Shown one piece after another: positions 52,482 through 54,728 of a stretch of 54,728 nucleotides of DNA. The stretch's first letter is position 1. Every line of letters starts with the position of its first letter. The translations under genes and the position numbers were made by a program. The notes beneath the pieces were generated by a model. The model saw only the letters and a list, made by a program, of their open reading frames with translations, was not told where the DNA came from and did not search any database. This DNA comes from Euprymna scolopes (lineage: Eukaryota; Mollusca; Cephalopoda; Sepiida; Sepiolidae): positions 131,320,421 through 131,375,148 of the forward strand of contig CM044495.1 in NCBI GenBank assembly GCA_024364805.1. The letters run 5' to 3'.

Positions 52482-53129
52482 ATGGAATAGATTGTGATCA
52501 AAATTGAAATAAGGACTCTAGTTATGATATTTATCATCCTTATATCTTGATTTTAATCAACATAAGAGAAGATTAAAAAAAAAGATGAAGGAAGATACAA
52601 AACAGTTTTGTTTAGAGAATTAATTTTATCTATATTCAACGGACAGGTATTCTTCTAGTATCTGTGTCACAGAAGATACAGAAAAACATTGGTACCATCA
52701 GTTTCAAATCCAAACAAAGGGGAAAAATATCTGGTCGCCTATGTTGGACTCTCTTCAGTCTCCGTTTATATCTGTCTTCTCGGAAATAGCATCTTCTAAC
52801 ACATATCTGTGTTACATATTGTAAGACAAATATAAATATTACACTCTTATTTTGATATTTTCTTTAATCAAGCACTTTGCTAGGATCCACTCCCACGAAT
52901 CCCACGAATCTCTTTCACACACAAAGGTTTATTTCTATTTAATCTCTCCATACGTTTCAAGGGATTGAAGTGAAATAGACATAAAATAACACATTTTTTT
53001 AATGATTGCAGTTTACATTTCCCCAAAAAGTCAACCATTACTTACAGGTAAGGTCATTTGACTTTGGCTAAAGGCATTGAGTTGGGCAAAGTTCTGTTGG
53101 TTTCCAAGGAGATTTTGTTGAGAAAATAC
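14484..53129 (-). CDS. ZNF236: Zinc finger protein 236-like gene, C-terminal 951 residues (10 exons, 5' part outside window)
   Basis: Seen: ten minus-strand exons with GT-AG borders join without a phase conflict (84+92+155+267+209+223+1094+195+175+362 = 2856 nt, 951 residues plus TGA). They encode twelve C2H2 fingers in groups of 4, 2, 2, 2 and 2, with TGEKPY/F-type linkers inside groups, a Gln-rich N-terminal stretch, an acidic tract and a long low-complexity Gln/Thr/Asn-rich region with poly-Q. Known: vertebrate ZNF236 is a roughly 1,800-residue nuclear protein of about 30 fingers with the same motifs in the same order ([81 protein letters not shown]). Inferred: this is the orthologue, a probable nuclear DNA-binding protein. 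The start codon, N-terminal fingers and promoter lie right of the window. Extra phase-0 exons between those found cannot be excluded. Confidence 0.87.
14860..15830. repeat. Local duplicated blocks beside the last-exon acceptor
   Basis: Block A (about 14864-14960) recurs at 15258-15350 (CACCTTACACGAACACATGT, ATATAGTGGGGTTGTATATA). Block B (about 14990-15240, ACTATCAACATTTTCTGACA) recurs, more diverged and lacking the CT microsatellite, at 15606-15815. A small inverted pair (CCAATGGGGAAACAT at 15449, ATGTTTCCCCCATTGG at 15560) lies between. Confidence 0.7.
15057..15118. repeat. (CT)n microsatellite
   Basis: 62 bp of CT dinucleotides in block B of the duplicated region; a (TA)n tract also lies at 14949-14976. 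Confidence 0.97.
15831..16900. other. Intron, no gene
   Basis: Includes an (ATA)n/ATAAT run near 15918-15938 and ordinary AT-rich intron sequence. No motif or repeat boundary recognised. Confidence 0.4.
16920..17050 (+). repeat. Dispersed repeat R1, copy 1
   Basis: Diverged copy of a unit with GTTTGGTTTATTTTGATTGC then CTGAGGCACTCCTACTAG. Better copies are at 17530-17720, 31880-32030 and 42450-42590. Confidence 0.4.
17530..17720 (+). repeat. Dispersed repeat R1, copy 2
   Basis: Text TCTAAGAGGTCTACCCTCCC, GGGTCAATTTATTGTTAATC and GAGGCGCCCCTGCCAAGGAA matches the other R1 copies in the same orientation. Type unknown. Confidence 0.5.
17990..18300 (+). mobile_element. SINE-like repeat R3
   Basis: Same unit as 2437-2730 in the other orientation. 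Reads GATATGACCCCTTAAACTAT, CAGCTTGCGGGCTTTGGGGA, then CCGACTTGAAAACAAC and a tail of CAACCAACCAACC at about 18285-18300. A 3' fragment also lies at 39125-39170. Confidence 0.6.
18670..18710. repeat. (TA)n microsatellite joined to a SINE
   Basis: About 41 bp of TA dinucleotides at the 3' end of the reversed SINE that follows. Confidence 0.95.
18712..18960 (-). mobile_element. tRNA-derived SINE, minus strand
   Basis: Diverged relative of the SINE at 10731: CATCGACATACAGTCATG, then TCACAACTCATCAGTGCCGC, a minus-strand B box at about 18800-18788 (GAGGATTGAACCT on plus) and CGGTGGCCACAAATAAC. The tRNA-unrelated part differs from the 9.3/10.7 kb copies, so it may be a sister subfamily. Confidence 0.6.
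19345..19519 (-). CDS. ZNF236: ZNF236-like, exon i (two fingers, the first split by an intron)
   Basis: A 175-nt exon, in phase 0 and out phase 1, residues 774-831. It completes the finger [19 protein letters not shown] (H-x4-H type ending NIH), followed by a basic linker ([10 protein letters not shown]) and a second finger with core [16 protein letters not shown]. Donor GTATGT, acceptor TTGTTCTAG. The KPSQLERH helix is a ZNF236 signature. Vertebrate ZNF236 appears to carry one more finger between these two. Confidence 0.88.
20190..20290 (-). mobile_element. tRNA-like SINE segment
   Basis: On the minus strand CCGTGGCGCAGTTGATAGAG is an A-box-like D arm and GGTTTCAATCCCACCC a B-box-like T arm, about 65 bp apart. 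Upstream text (20050-20190, CGTTTCGGCCAACTATTCCT and TTCGTCAGGTGGTAAC) may be the rest of the unit. Confidence 0.5.
20541..20669. repeat. Tandem duplication, 66-bp period, two units
   Basis: TCTACATATAGAATCT... begins at 20541 and again at 20607 with a single visible substitution. The second unit runs directly into the LINE-A copy, hinting at duplication during or near its insertion. Confidence 0.85.
20670..21594 (+). pseudogene. LINE-A copy 1, 5'-truncated, RT C-terminus and 3' tail
   Basis: Encodes in shifting frames [85 protein letters not shown] and a C-terminal tail. The 3' end reads GTGGCACTGTGCCTTGTTTG then GGGTGAAAATTGG and an A run at 21580-21593. No intact frame; at least three shifts. 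Antisense to the host gene, inside the 1.3-2.2 kb intron region. Confidence 0.85.
21768..21962 (-). CDS. ZNF236: ZNF236-like, exon h (acidic spacer, first half-knuckle of a finger)
   Basis: A 195-nt exon, phase 0 at both ends, residues 709-773. It is acidic and polar ([18 protein letters not shown]) and ends KGKYICH, so the intron splits the next finger inside its C-x2-C knuckle: the first Cys is here, the second at the start of the next exon. Donor GTAAGTAC, acceptor CTGTTGCAG. Without exon i the last finger would be unusable, so skipping either exon would damage it. Confidence 0.85.
22229..22565. repeat. Degenerate minisatellite, about 36-bp unit
   Basis: About nine diverged units of the type GGAGGAGACTTCAATGGTAT plus GGCCACATTGAAAGAAT. 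Length per unit varies from about 33 to 40 bp. It lies in the intron between exons g and h. Confidence 0.85.
22815..23172 (+). pseudogene. LINE-A copy 2, 3' end only
   Basis: Matches LINE-A copy 1 from TTTACAAGTATTTTTAATGG to GCACTGTGCCTTGTTTGGAG, ending in an A run at 23163-23172 followed by a G run to 23184. It ends only about 40 bp from the donor of exon g, opposite in strand. Confidence 0.8.
23222..24315 (-). CDS. ZNF236: ZNF236-like, exon g (two fingers, poly-Q, long Gln/Thr-rich region)
   Basis: The largest exon, 1094 nt, residues 344-708. Two fingers come first (cores [16 protein letters not shown] and [16 protein letters not shown], linker HTGAKPFKC), then a basic patch (PKKRR, a possible nuclear signal), then a Gln tract (Q6, E, Q15), then about 270 residues rich in Gln, Asn, Thr, Gly and hydrophobics. 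Stretches such as [20 protein letters not shown] and [14 protein letters not shown] resemble the ZNF236 segment that repeats [21 protein letters not shown]-like and LQIDPSILQQTLQQG-like text (from memory). Such regions often act in transcriptional activation; that role is inferred. Acceptor TGTTACAG, donor GTAAGA. Confidence 0.92.
23970..24058 (-). repeat. In-frame CAG/CAA (poly-Q) tract
   Basis: Within exon g, minus-strand codons give Gln6-Glu-Gln15 between QRQE and EHQ. The longest uninterrupted CAG run is eight codons, followed by seven CAA codons; the CAA and GAA/GAG interruptions should slow repeat slippage. Vertebrate ZNF236 as I recall it has no long Gln run here, so the tract is probably a lineage-specific expansion. 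Confidence 0.9.
24419..25014 (-). mobile_element. Helitron-like non-autonomous element, type A, complete
   Basis: Minus strand: 5' TCTATATATATAAAAGCAAA (from 25014), 3' GGTCAACGCTGAGTACCCCC then TACTAG ending at 24419. The flanking bases are A before and T after, exactly the Helitron A|T target. 596 bp. A tRNA-like part with GTGGCTGAGATGGTTAGGTC and GGGGTTCAAGCC lies at about 24645-24565 on the minus strand. It sits about 100 bp from the acceptor of exon g. Confidence 0.7.
25030..25262 (+). repeat. Dispersed repeat R4, copy 1
   Basis: Inverted match to 48105-48385: CGTACTTCCTAACTGCCGGT, CAAATCAGTTCCTT, CACAATTAGTCTTTATTTGC. Ends next to AAAATCTATATAAATAAAAC, a Helitron-like 5' end. Confidence 0.55.
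25785..26369 (-). repeat. Dispersed repeat R2, copy 2 (uninterrupted)
   Basis: Collinear with 2180-3012 minus its R3 insertion (CTGCTTTAGTCAGGAACTCA, AACGTGCCTCTGTCTTATCA, GCTTGTGTGGTGATAAAACT). A (CA)n tract at 26281-26336 lies near its minus-strand 5' end, which begins TCTCTACTTATAAATAAAAG. Confidence 0.55.
26281..26336. repeat. (CA)n microsatellite
   Basis: CA dinucleotides with a few CG interruptions, inside R2 copy 2. The same place in R2 copy 1 (about 2960-2980) has only a short CACACAGACACACAC. Confidence 0.95.
26630..26895. repeat. AT-rich minisatellite with higher-order pattern
   Basis: About ten units of ATTGAAATCAAAATAACAAA (21-28 bp). Every few units a shorter variant with TAACTAATTAATTT recurs (26700, 26808), giving a higher-order period near 110 bp. 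It produces a spurious 95-codon frame on the minus strand. Confidence 0.9.
26937..27816 (+). mobile_element. Helitron-like element(s), both ends present
   Basis: 5' TCTATATATCTATAAAAGTG after an A; 3' CCGGCCAACACTGGGCACCT then CTAG at 27813-27816 followed by T. A second 5'-type start lies near 27418 (TCTATGTATGTATGTTTGCA), with type A text after it (TTTTCTACAGGGAGGGGTCG, ACAGGTTCGAACCTGC B box at about 27725). It may be a type A unit nested in type B. Confidence 0.6.
27893..28170 (+). pseudogene. LINE fragment of a third family
   Basis: Frames resemble the thumb/C-terminal region of other non-LTR RTs: LSATWVTC in one frame and [31 protein letters not shown] in another, like the YLGDML ... 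W.KF..LLP.LT.R ... AMLYGSETW pattern. Broken by several shifts. Confidence 0.55.
28345..28810 (+). pseudogene. LINE-A copy 3, truncated at both ends
   Basis: Starts in [18 protein letters not shown]-like text, continues with the [10 protein letters not shown] segment and SHSLLDRV, and ends at [11 protein letters not shown]-like text without the usual 3' tail. Multiple stops. About 100 bp before copy 4. Confidence 0.75.
28906..29362 (+). pseudogene. LINE-A copy 4, 3' end
   Basis: Begins in CATCTGGTGCATCTATCACT, the same point as the middle of copy 3, and continues to the family 3' end AGTGGCAATATACTTTATTT then GGGGTAAAAC. It overlaps copy 3 in content, so the pair is two insertions or a duplication, not one element. 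Confidence 0.75.
29370..29780. other. Intron just 3' of exon f, no gene
   Basis: A 132-codon plus-strand open frame covers this part but shows no motif and lies beside the LINE-A tail. CCAGTGATGTCATCC and CTGATGACGTCATCC recur, a weak local repeat. Confidence 0.4.
29843..30065 (-). CDS. ZNF236: ZNF236-like, exon f (two C2H2 fingers)
   Basis: A 223-nt exon, in phase 0 and out phase 1, encoding residues 270-343. An acidic leader ([16 protein letters not shown]) precedes two fingers with cores [16 protein letters not shown] and [16 protein letters not shown], both with intact ligands. Donor GTAGGT, acceptor TTCTTGCAG. These two helices are among the most recognisable ZNF236 signatures. The exon ends in EPG, giving a HEPGEK junction with the next exon instead of the usual HTGEK. 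Confidence 0.9.
30120..31870. other. Intron, no gene
   Basis: More balanced base composition at 30600-31100 than the surroundings, but no open frame over 60 codons and no recognisable repeat end. A repeat of unknown type may be present. Confidence 0.35.
31880..32030 (+). repeat. Dispersed repeat R1, copy 3
   Basis: GGGTTGGTTTATTGCTAATT and CCTGAGGTGCCCCTACCAGA match copies at 17.5 and 42.5 kb. Confidence 0.5.
32404..32729 (+). mobile_element. TIR fold-back element, copy 2 (lacks the tRNA-like part)
   Basis: TIRs of 43 bp at 32404-32446 and 32687-32729 match at 40 positions. A second inverted pair, GACCTTCTTCAGGTCTATC (about 32462) and GATAGACCTGAAGAAGGTC (about 32635), lengthens the stem. 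The interior matches copy 3 (CAAGTGGAACCCTTTATTTA). The tRNA-like box region found in copies 1 and 3 is missing. Confidence 0.75.
32938..33498 (+). pseudogene. LINE-B copy 1, longest open C-terminal frame
   Basis: An uninterrupted 146-codon frame (32944-33384): [46 protein letters not shown]-like text, [20 protein letters not shown], ending FLMNRPLK. The 3' UTR reads CCTTATCCCTGAGTGGCTTC and CTTGATAAGTGGTGATC, then a 19-base A tail ending near 33497. 5'-truncated before the RT core. Open frame and long tail mark it as one of the youngest LINEs here. Confidence 0.85.
33500..34340. repeat. Intron with R2 copy 3 (about 33745-34160)
   Basis: R2 text recurs (GTACATTGTACATTATACCG, GAACATGCCTTTGTCATATC, AGCTTGTGTGGTAATAAACC, AAACCTATCTAAGAACACTG) with more decay than copies 1 and 2. 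A GATA-type (TAGA)n patch at 34170-34190 replaces its end. Confidence 0.5.
34344..34400. repeat. (TA)n microsatellite
   Basis: 57 bp of TA dinucleotides, abutting a reversed Helitron-like 3' end. Confidence 0.97.
34401..35047 (-). mobile_element. Helitron-like type B units, minus strand, nested
   Basis: Two 3'-type ends on the minus strand: TTAGCAGGCCACCCGACATT at 34401 and CTAGCAGAGATGCCCGGCAT at 34529 (plus-strand text). A matching 5' end is TCTATATATTAATACG from 35047, with the expected A before it. B-box-like TAATCGAAACCGAAATC occurs near 34813 and 34893, suggesting internal duplication. Similar decayed text continues to about 35410. Confidence 0.55.
35411..36170. other. AT-rich intron, no gene
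   Basis: Contains a GTGTGTGTGTGTG patch at about 36037 and a purine-rich stretch at 36060-36160. GAAGGGAACTAACTC at about 35976. No gene. Confidence 0.4.
36175..36706 (+). pseudogene. LINE-B copy 2, 3' end
   Basis: A 117-codon frame (36215-36568) matches LINE-B copy 1 ([54 protein letters not shown]). 3' UTR as in copy 1 with TGATAAGTGGTGACCCC and an A-rich tail. Truncated upstream at CCTGCCTTGAAAGAG. Confidence 0.85.
37040..37248 (-). CDS. ZNF236: ZNF236-like, exon e (acidic tract and EKDR-SELR motif)
   Basis: A 209-nt exon encoding residues 200-269, ending in phase 0. It starts with an Asp/Glu run (about 13 acidic residues of 16), then a charged segment ending [12 protein letters not shown]. 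Vertebrate ZNF236 has an equivalent fingerless spacer ending EKDRISELR at the same place, between the third cluster and the KKPSDLVRH finger. Donor GTAAGTTA, acceptor TTTTATAG. The acidic run is coded by GAT/GAC triplets and could vary in length. Confidence 0.85.
37304..38324. mobile_element. hAT-like non-autonomous element
   Basis: Ends are inverted: TAGTGATGGGATGATTCCAA from 37304 and, on the other strand from 38324, TAGTGCCGGGATGATTAATC. Inner sequence near both ends is rich in GATTCCAATT / AATTCCGATT words; an inner similar end lies at about 37700-37790. Flanking 8-mers ATATTGAA and GTATTTAT agree at five positions, a poor target duplication. No transposase. hAT assignment rests on TIR look only. 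Confidence 0.5.
38501..38580. repeat. Hairpin repeat
   Basis: GTAACTCTGTAT (38519-38530) and ATACAGAGTTAC (38537-38548) pair perfectly around TCATCC; A/T-rich flanks extend the stem with bulges to about 38580. Confidence 0.65.
38730..39092 (+). pseudogene. LINE-B copy 3, old 3' end
   Basis: Recognisable by ATTCACAACAAAAACTCATC, AGCTGATTACAACAGTCATT and the 3' UTR CCTTATCCTCGAGTGGCCTT, CTTGATGAGCAGTGACTC. More diverged than the other copies. An R3 3' fragment follows at 39125-39170. Confidence 0.7.
39356..39953 (+). pseudogene. LINE-B copy 4
   Basis: Starts with [18 protein letters not shown], continues [16 protein letters not shown] and in other frames [20 protein letters not shown] and [11 protein letters not shown]. 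3' UTR ends CTTGATAAGTGTTGACTCC and an A run at 39939-39949. Several frame breaks and a small deletion near 39610. Confidence 0.8.
40088..40130. repeat. (CT)n microsatellite
   Basis: 42 bp of CT dinucleotides in the intron between exons d and e. Confidence 0.97.
40427..40693 (-). CDS. ZNF236: ZNF236-like, exon d (three C2H2 fingers)
   Basis: A 267-nt exon encoding residues 111-199. Three fingers follow the split TGEKPYKC linker: cores [32 protein letters not shown] and [16 protein letters not shown]. All zinc ligands are intact. Donor GTAAGT, acceptor TTGTATAG. The third finger is the most divergent; Trp lies where helix contact residues sit, which may change or weaken DNA contact (inference). 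The order of the first two fingers is the same as in ZNF236. Confidence 0.9.
40700..41870. other. Intron, no gene
   Basis: GAATTGGAAATT-type words recur at 41020-41160. The part 41210-41535 has higher GC and an AATAAA; see rejected items. No coding motif. Confidence 0.35.
41885..42165. mobile_element. Possible Tc1/mariner-type terminal fragment
   Basis: GGGTGTGCAATAAGTAATGC at 41896 looks like a mariner-type TIR and the following sequence has higher complexity than the intron, but no inverted partner or transposase motif is clear. Confidence 0.25.
42450..42590 (+). repeat. Dispersed repeat R1, copy 4
   Basis: GGGTTAGTTTATTGCTAATC, CCTGAGGCGCCCTCACCAGG and GGAATGCCGATGGGGCTGTC match R1 copies 2 and 3. 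Confidence 0.5.
42930..43180 (-). pseudogene. Possible Tc1-like transposase scrap
   Basis: Minus frames give [18 protein letters not shown] and, in another frame, [20 protein letters not shown]. The first faintly resembles the FSDE.. segment of Tc1 transposases. No TIR seen. Confidence 0.25.
43200..43810. other. Intron, no gene
   Basis: AT-rich with a T run near 43448-43465 and AAGGGAACTAACTCC at about 43493. No gene. Confidence 0.4.
43819..43973 (-). CDS. ZNF236: ZNF236-like, exon c (one C2H2 finger)
   Basis: A 155-nt exon encoding residues 59-110. A polar leader ([14 protein letters not shown]) is followed by a complete finger C-x2-C-x12-H-x3-H, core [14 protein letters not shown]. The exon ends inside the HTGEK linker, with G of the Gly codon before the intron (donor GTATGT, acceptor TTTTTCAG). 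In vertebrate ZNF236 a finger with nearly the same core opens the third cluster, so register is clear. Confidence 0.88.
44220..44940. other. Intron, no gene
   Basis: AT-rich; (CTA)n patch at about 44311-44330. No repeat boundary or gene recognised. Confidence 0.4.
44943..45026. repeat. 21-bp tandem repeat, four units
   Basis: Four near-identical units of AAATGTATATAATATATATA(T), ending at the GGGATAATGG boundary. Confidence 0.95.
45120..45247. repeat. ATGTTAC-type tandem repeat and 22-base G run
   Basis: Three to four units of TTATTAGTAATGTTACA(T/C)GTCCC occupy 45127-45205; the same words recur at 45985-46028. An uninterrupted G22 run lies at 45225-45246. Confidence 0.85.
45330..45660 (-). 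mobile_element. Helitron-like type A fragment with tRNA-like boxes, minus strand
   Basis: Minus strand contains TGTGGTCGAGACGGTTAAGT (A-box-like) and CCGGTTTCAATCCC (B box), then TTTTACACCTTTAAACACCC and GGGCAAC, the order seen near the 3' end of type A elements at 24.4 and 46-47 kb. The very end with CTAG is not preserved. Confidence 0.5.
45771..45965 (+). repeat. 195-bp direct repeat, first copy
   Basis: Same length and all but three visible positions identical to 46361-46555. It is an internal piece of a type A Helitron-like element, cut off just after the A-box-like region. Confidence 0.9.
46197..47033 (+). mobile_element. Helitron-like non-autonomous element, type A, with canonical tRNA-like boxes
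   Basis: 5' TCTATATACATAAAAGCGAA after an A; 3' TCGGGCAATGCCGGGTACCC then CTAG at 47030-47033, followed by T. A tRNA-like stretch has TTAGTTGGTTAGAGCG (about 46526-46541) and GGTTCGAATCG (46566-46576), closely matching pol III A and B boxes. An internal earlier 3'-like hairpin (CACCCGGGCAACACCGGGTA, about 46752) followed by repeated text suggests an internal duplication. 837 bp, no coding capacity. Confidence 0.65.
47034..47665 (+). mobile_element. Helitron-like unit directly following the previous one
   Basis: Begins TATATATATAAAAGGCAAAA at the base after the upstream CTAG; ends CTGGGCAATGCCGGGTACCT then CTAG at 47662-47665 and T. It lacks the leading TC, as expected if it arose by read-through or insertion into the end of its neighbour. 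Confidence 0.55.
48105..48385 (-). repeat. Dispersed repeat R4, copy 2
   Basis: Inverted match to 25030-25262 (GCAAGTAAAGACTAATTGTG, CAAAGGAATTGATTTGCCTT, AGTTAGGAAGTACGTCGGCT). Type unknown. Confidence 0.55.
48390..49200. other. Intron, no gene
   Basis: Ordinary AT-rich intron leading to the donor side of exon b; a short duplication (CATTCTAAAACTTCCA twice) at 49123-49160. Confidence 0.4.
49212..49303 (-). CDS. ZNF236: ZNF236-like, exon b (Thr/Asn-rich linker)
   Basis: A 92-nt exon, in phase 0 and out phase 2, encoding residues 29-58 (starts [16 protein letters not shown]). The donor is GTAAGC; the acceptor follows a pyrimidine-containing stretch (TTTCCAG). Its last two bases complete a Ser codon with the first base of the next exon, which is the phase needed to enter the next finger exon without a stop. 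No known domain. Confidence 0.72.
49370..49700. repeat. Local direct repeat
   Basis: AATTTACTTTCACCATGACT... (49436) recurs as AATTTATTTTCACCATGATT (49604), each followed by AATGTTTG(T/C)GCAAAAT and TCCAAGGC(A/G)TG. Period about 168 bp, diverged. Confidence 0.65.
50191..50349. repeat. 27-bp minisatellite, six units
   Basis: Six units of GAGCCACTGTGCACTCCTCA + ACATTGT, almost identical (first unit has AATATTGT). Because 27 is a multiple of three and the unit lacks stops, frames stay open on both strands. Confidence 0.95.
50450..51192 (+). mobile_element. TIR fold-back element, copy 3, split by a LINE-B
   Basis: Decayed left TIR at about 50451-50474 (CTATTGTTCTCATCTTGGAT) and right TIR at about 51150-51190 (ATGAAAACGGTAGTATGAAT). 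Between them, beyond the LINE, interior text matches copy 2 (AAATGGAACCCTATATTTAA, CAGTCATGACCAGGTAG), and TTGCACCACAGGTTCTTGC near 51115 is the reverse of the tRNA-like 5' part of copy 1. Confidence 0.55.
50495..50880 (+). pseudogene. LINE-B copy 5, inserted in the fold-back element
   Basis: Frame [40 protein letters not shown], 3' UTR CCTTATCCTCAAGTGGCCTC, CTTGATAAGTGGTGACTCC and an A run at 50871-50880. It interrupts copy 3 of the fold-back, so it is the younger of the two. Confidence 0.8.
51205..52658 (+). mobile_element. Helitron-like type C element, split by a LINE-A
   Basis: Collinear with 6606-7191 (GGATTCACTCCTAAACTAAT, GCCCATTTGAAAATTCAAAT, GATTGTGATCAAAATTGAAA) and ends in CGGACAGGTATTCTTCTAG at 52655-52658, followed by T. 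An extra AT-rich stretch lies at 51300-51780, and LINE-A copy 5 interrupts at about 52222-52480. Confidence 0.5.
52222..52480 (+). pseudogene. LINE-A copy 5, extreme 3' end
   Basis: CTGTACTGACATGCATAAGT occurs several times in a local duplication, then AGTGCAACGTGAACCAACAT and the family 3' end GTGGCAATGTGCCTTGTTTG, with a 28-base A tail at 52452-52479. Only a few hundred bases long: strongly 5'-truncated. Confidence 0.8.
53046..53129 (-). CDS. ZNF236: ZNF236-like, exon a (Gln/Asn-rich linker)
   Basis: An 84-nt exon, phase 0 at both ends, encoding residues 1-28 of the visible part (starts [12 protein letters not shown]). It contains no finger and is rich in Gln, Asn and Phe. The acceptor reads TTTATAG and the donor is a near-ideal GTAAGTAA. 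It corresponds by position to the low-complexity linker between finger clusters in ZNF236. It is short and poorly conserved, so it rests mainly on splice sites, phase and composition. Confidence 0.7.
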
Positions 53130-53210
53130 CTATAAATTAAAAATGAAAGGAGAAAAAAATCATTCTCTCATAATACAAAACAAATAAAATAAACAAATAA
53201 GAAAGAAAAT

Positions 53211-53490
53211 CTTTTGTGAAACCATCCTAGCTTGAACGGTGTATCTTGGTGTGTTCGTATCATGCAGACATCTCAGGGCAGAATCTTATCATCCTGATCA
53301 AAACACCTTTGTGAAACTGTTGTGGTCCTTAGTGTGGTTGTGTCATGGAAAAATCCCCGAGTGGATATTGTCTTGATCACAGCACCTTTGTGAAACTATT
53401 GTGGCCCGAAGGACATATCTTGGTGTAACTGTGTCATAATACAAATATATTAGGAGGAATATAATCATCCTAATCACAACACTACTGAGA
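53211..53490. repeat. Degenerate tandem repeat, about 110-bp period
   Basis: TTTGTGAAAC(T/C)(A/G)TTGTGG-type starts at 53213, 53309 and 53389 with shared CTTGGTGT...GTGTCAT and ATCATCCTGATCA text. Two and a half diverged units. Confidence 0.6.
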
Positions 53491-53499
53491 ATAGTAATA

Positions 53500-54728
53500 C
53501 ACATGAAAAAATTTAAATGGCTTAAAATATTTCAATATTGATATATATAGAAAGAGCTTGATAAGCTAAGAAAGAACCTTTTTAAATTTTTTAAAATCCA
53601 ATTAAAATCAAGGAAGTTATGACTATTTTTATGCCTTGCATGTTTGGATATTTTCCCCTCTTTAAGACCATATGCGTTTTGCCACAGTTTTTACACTACT
53701 TTTCAGTAAAAATGCTATATCTTTGTTAAAACACAAGACTAAGCAATGAAATTTGCCATATAAGTGTATTTTTGTGCAAGGAATCTGAATATGCTACTGA
53801 AAATCTCCAGAAATGAATGGTTTCCAAATAATCTGCAGTAAATTCACATAAATATGCTGCGATTGTTTAAAAATGCCATGTATTCATTAAAAAAAAAAAG
53901 TTAGAGAATTCAAAGTTTAGTTGTAATGCATTTCATGTGCCAAAAACTGAAATCGAAATCTAGGATTGGTTCAAAATGAATATATTGCAATATTTCTTTG
54001 GTATTATTGTAGATTAATACCTTCTGTTACCCCTCCCCATCTGACCACCTCTCCAAAATATGTGATTCTACCTTTATAGAAAATTGCATGTGAACAACTT
54101 GAAAAACTTTAATAAAAGATAAACAAAAATTATTTTAGAATTTAATGTAAAATGATTTCCCATTTTGAATCATTCAAGCGCTTTAGGGCAGTTATCCCCC
54201 CCATCTGGGTGTTTTTTTTTTGTTTGTTTGTTTATTTTCTAAAAGGCAATTATGTGTGGTTTTAAGAGGGTCTTTGTGCAATTATGAGAAGGTAGGGAGG
54301 TTGCCACTCTGACTTTGGGTTAATGATAGGGCTAAGGAAAATTATGTGTGAACATCCTGAAGACTTGATAGAAACAAAACAAAAACAATTTTAGAATTTA
54401 GTGTGGGGGTTGGTTTCACATAAATGTAAAATAATTCACCATTTCAAGACGATTCTAGCGTTTTAGGACAGTTGACCAATTTATTTTTTTTTTTGGGGGG
54501 GGGAGATTAATCATGTGCACTTTTCTTCAAACGTTTTTATGCTTTTTTTTTTTACACTTATATGAGCTCACAGGGGAAATTTGTTTAGTGGGGAGCTCTG
54601 TCACTTGTACTTAGTGTTATTGTTAAGGCTAAAGGTTTTAGGAGGAGGCTTGCCACTTGTACCTAGGATTAGATATAGAATTAAGCATTTTTTTTAAGAG
54701 GGTATTTGATACCCATTGTGAAACTTTA
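53500..54728. other. Intron with diverged direct repeats, no gene
   Basis: AACAAAAATTATTTTAGAAT at 54122 resembles AACAAAAACAATTTTAGAAT at 54381, with similar GCG(C/T)TTTAGG(G/A)CAGTT text about 60-90 bp after each. A G run lies near 54495. No exon with finger motifs was found up to the right edge. Confidence 0.45.

Noticed and set aside
53130-54728. Search for a further upstream ZNF236-like exon
   Set aside because: No frame with a C2H2 motif or a convincing exon in the right phase was found; the next exon is assumed to lie beyond the window.

Overview
The window looks like animal nuclear DNA from a mollusc, most likely an octopus-like cephalopod. It is AT-rich, dominated by interspersed repeats, and its one host gene has short, widely spaced exons with GT-AG introns of 1.3-7 kb. 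The taxon is an inference from the repeat types (tRNA-derived SINE-like units, many truncated LINEs, short non-autonomous rolling-circle elements) and from the gene structure; no species-specific marker was seen.

The only convincing host gene lies on the minus strand, from beyond the right edge of the window down to a stop codon at 14484. Ten exons (53129-53046, 49303-49212, 43973-43819, 40693-40427, 37248-37040, 30065-29843, 24315-23222, 21962-21768, 19519-19345, 14845-14484) join in phase into a 951-residue C-terminal part of a multi-finger C2H2 protein. Order of fingers, linkers and the long Gln-rich insert match vertebrate zinc finger protein 236 (ZNF236) as I remember it. Twelve C2H2 fingers fall in the window; the N-terminal fingers and the promoter lie to the right.

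Layout: 1-13,600 is repeat-rich DNA downstream of the gene (LINE fragments, short rolling-circle elements, SINEs, a deleted mariner). 13,776-14,483 is the probable 3' UTR and contains two fold-back structures. 14,484-53,129 is the gene, whose introns carry LINE copies (almost all antisense to the gene), Helitron-like elements on both strands, an hAT-like element, TIR fold-backs with tRNA-like boxes, minisatellites and microsatellites. 53,130-54,728 is further intron with degenerate direct repeats.

The repeats show clear layering: a LINE sits inside a Helitron-like unit (52.2 kb), another inside a fold-back element (50.5 kb), and Helitron-like units sit head to tail (10.35 kb and 47.03 kb). 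No bacterial operon, phage, CRISPR array or novel multi-gene system is present. The most interesting structures are the inverted repeats in the 3' UTR and the recurrent pairing of tRNA-like promoter boxes with DNA-transposon-type ends.
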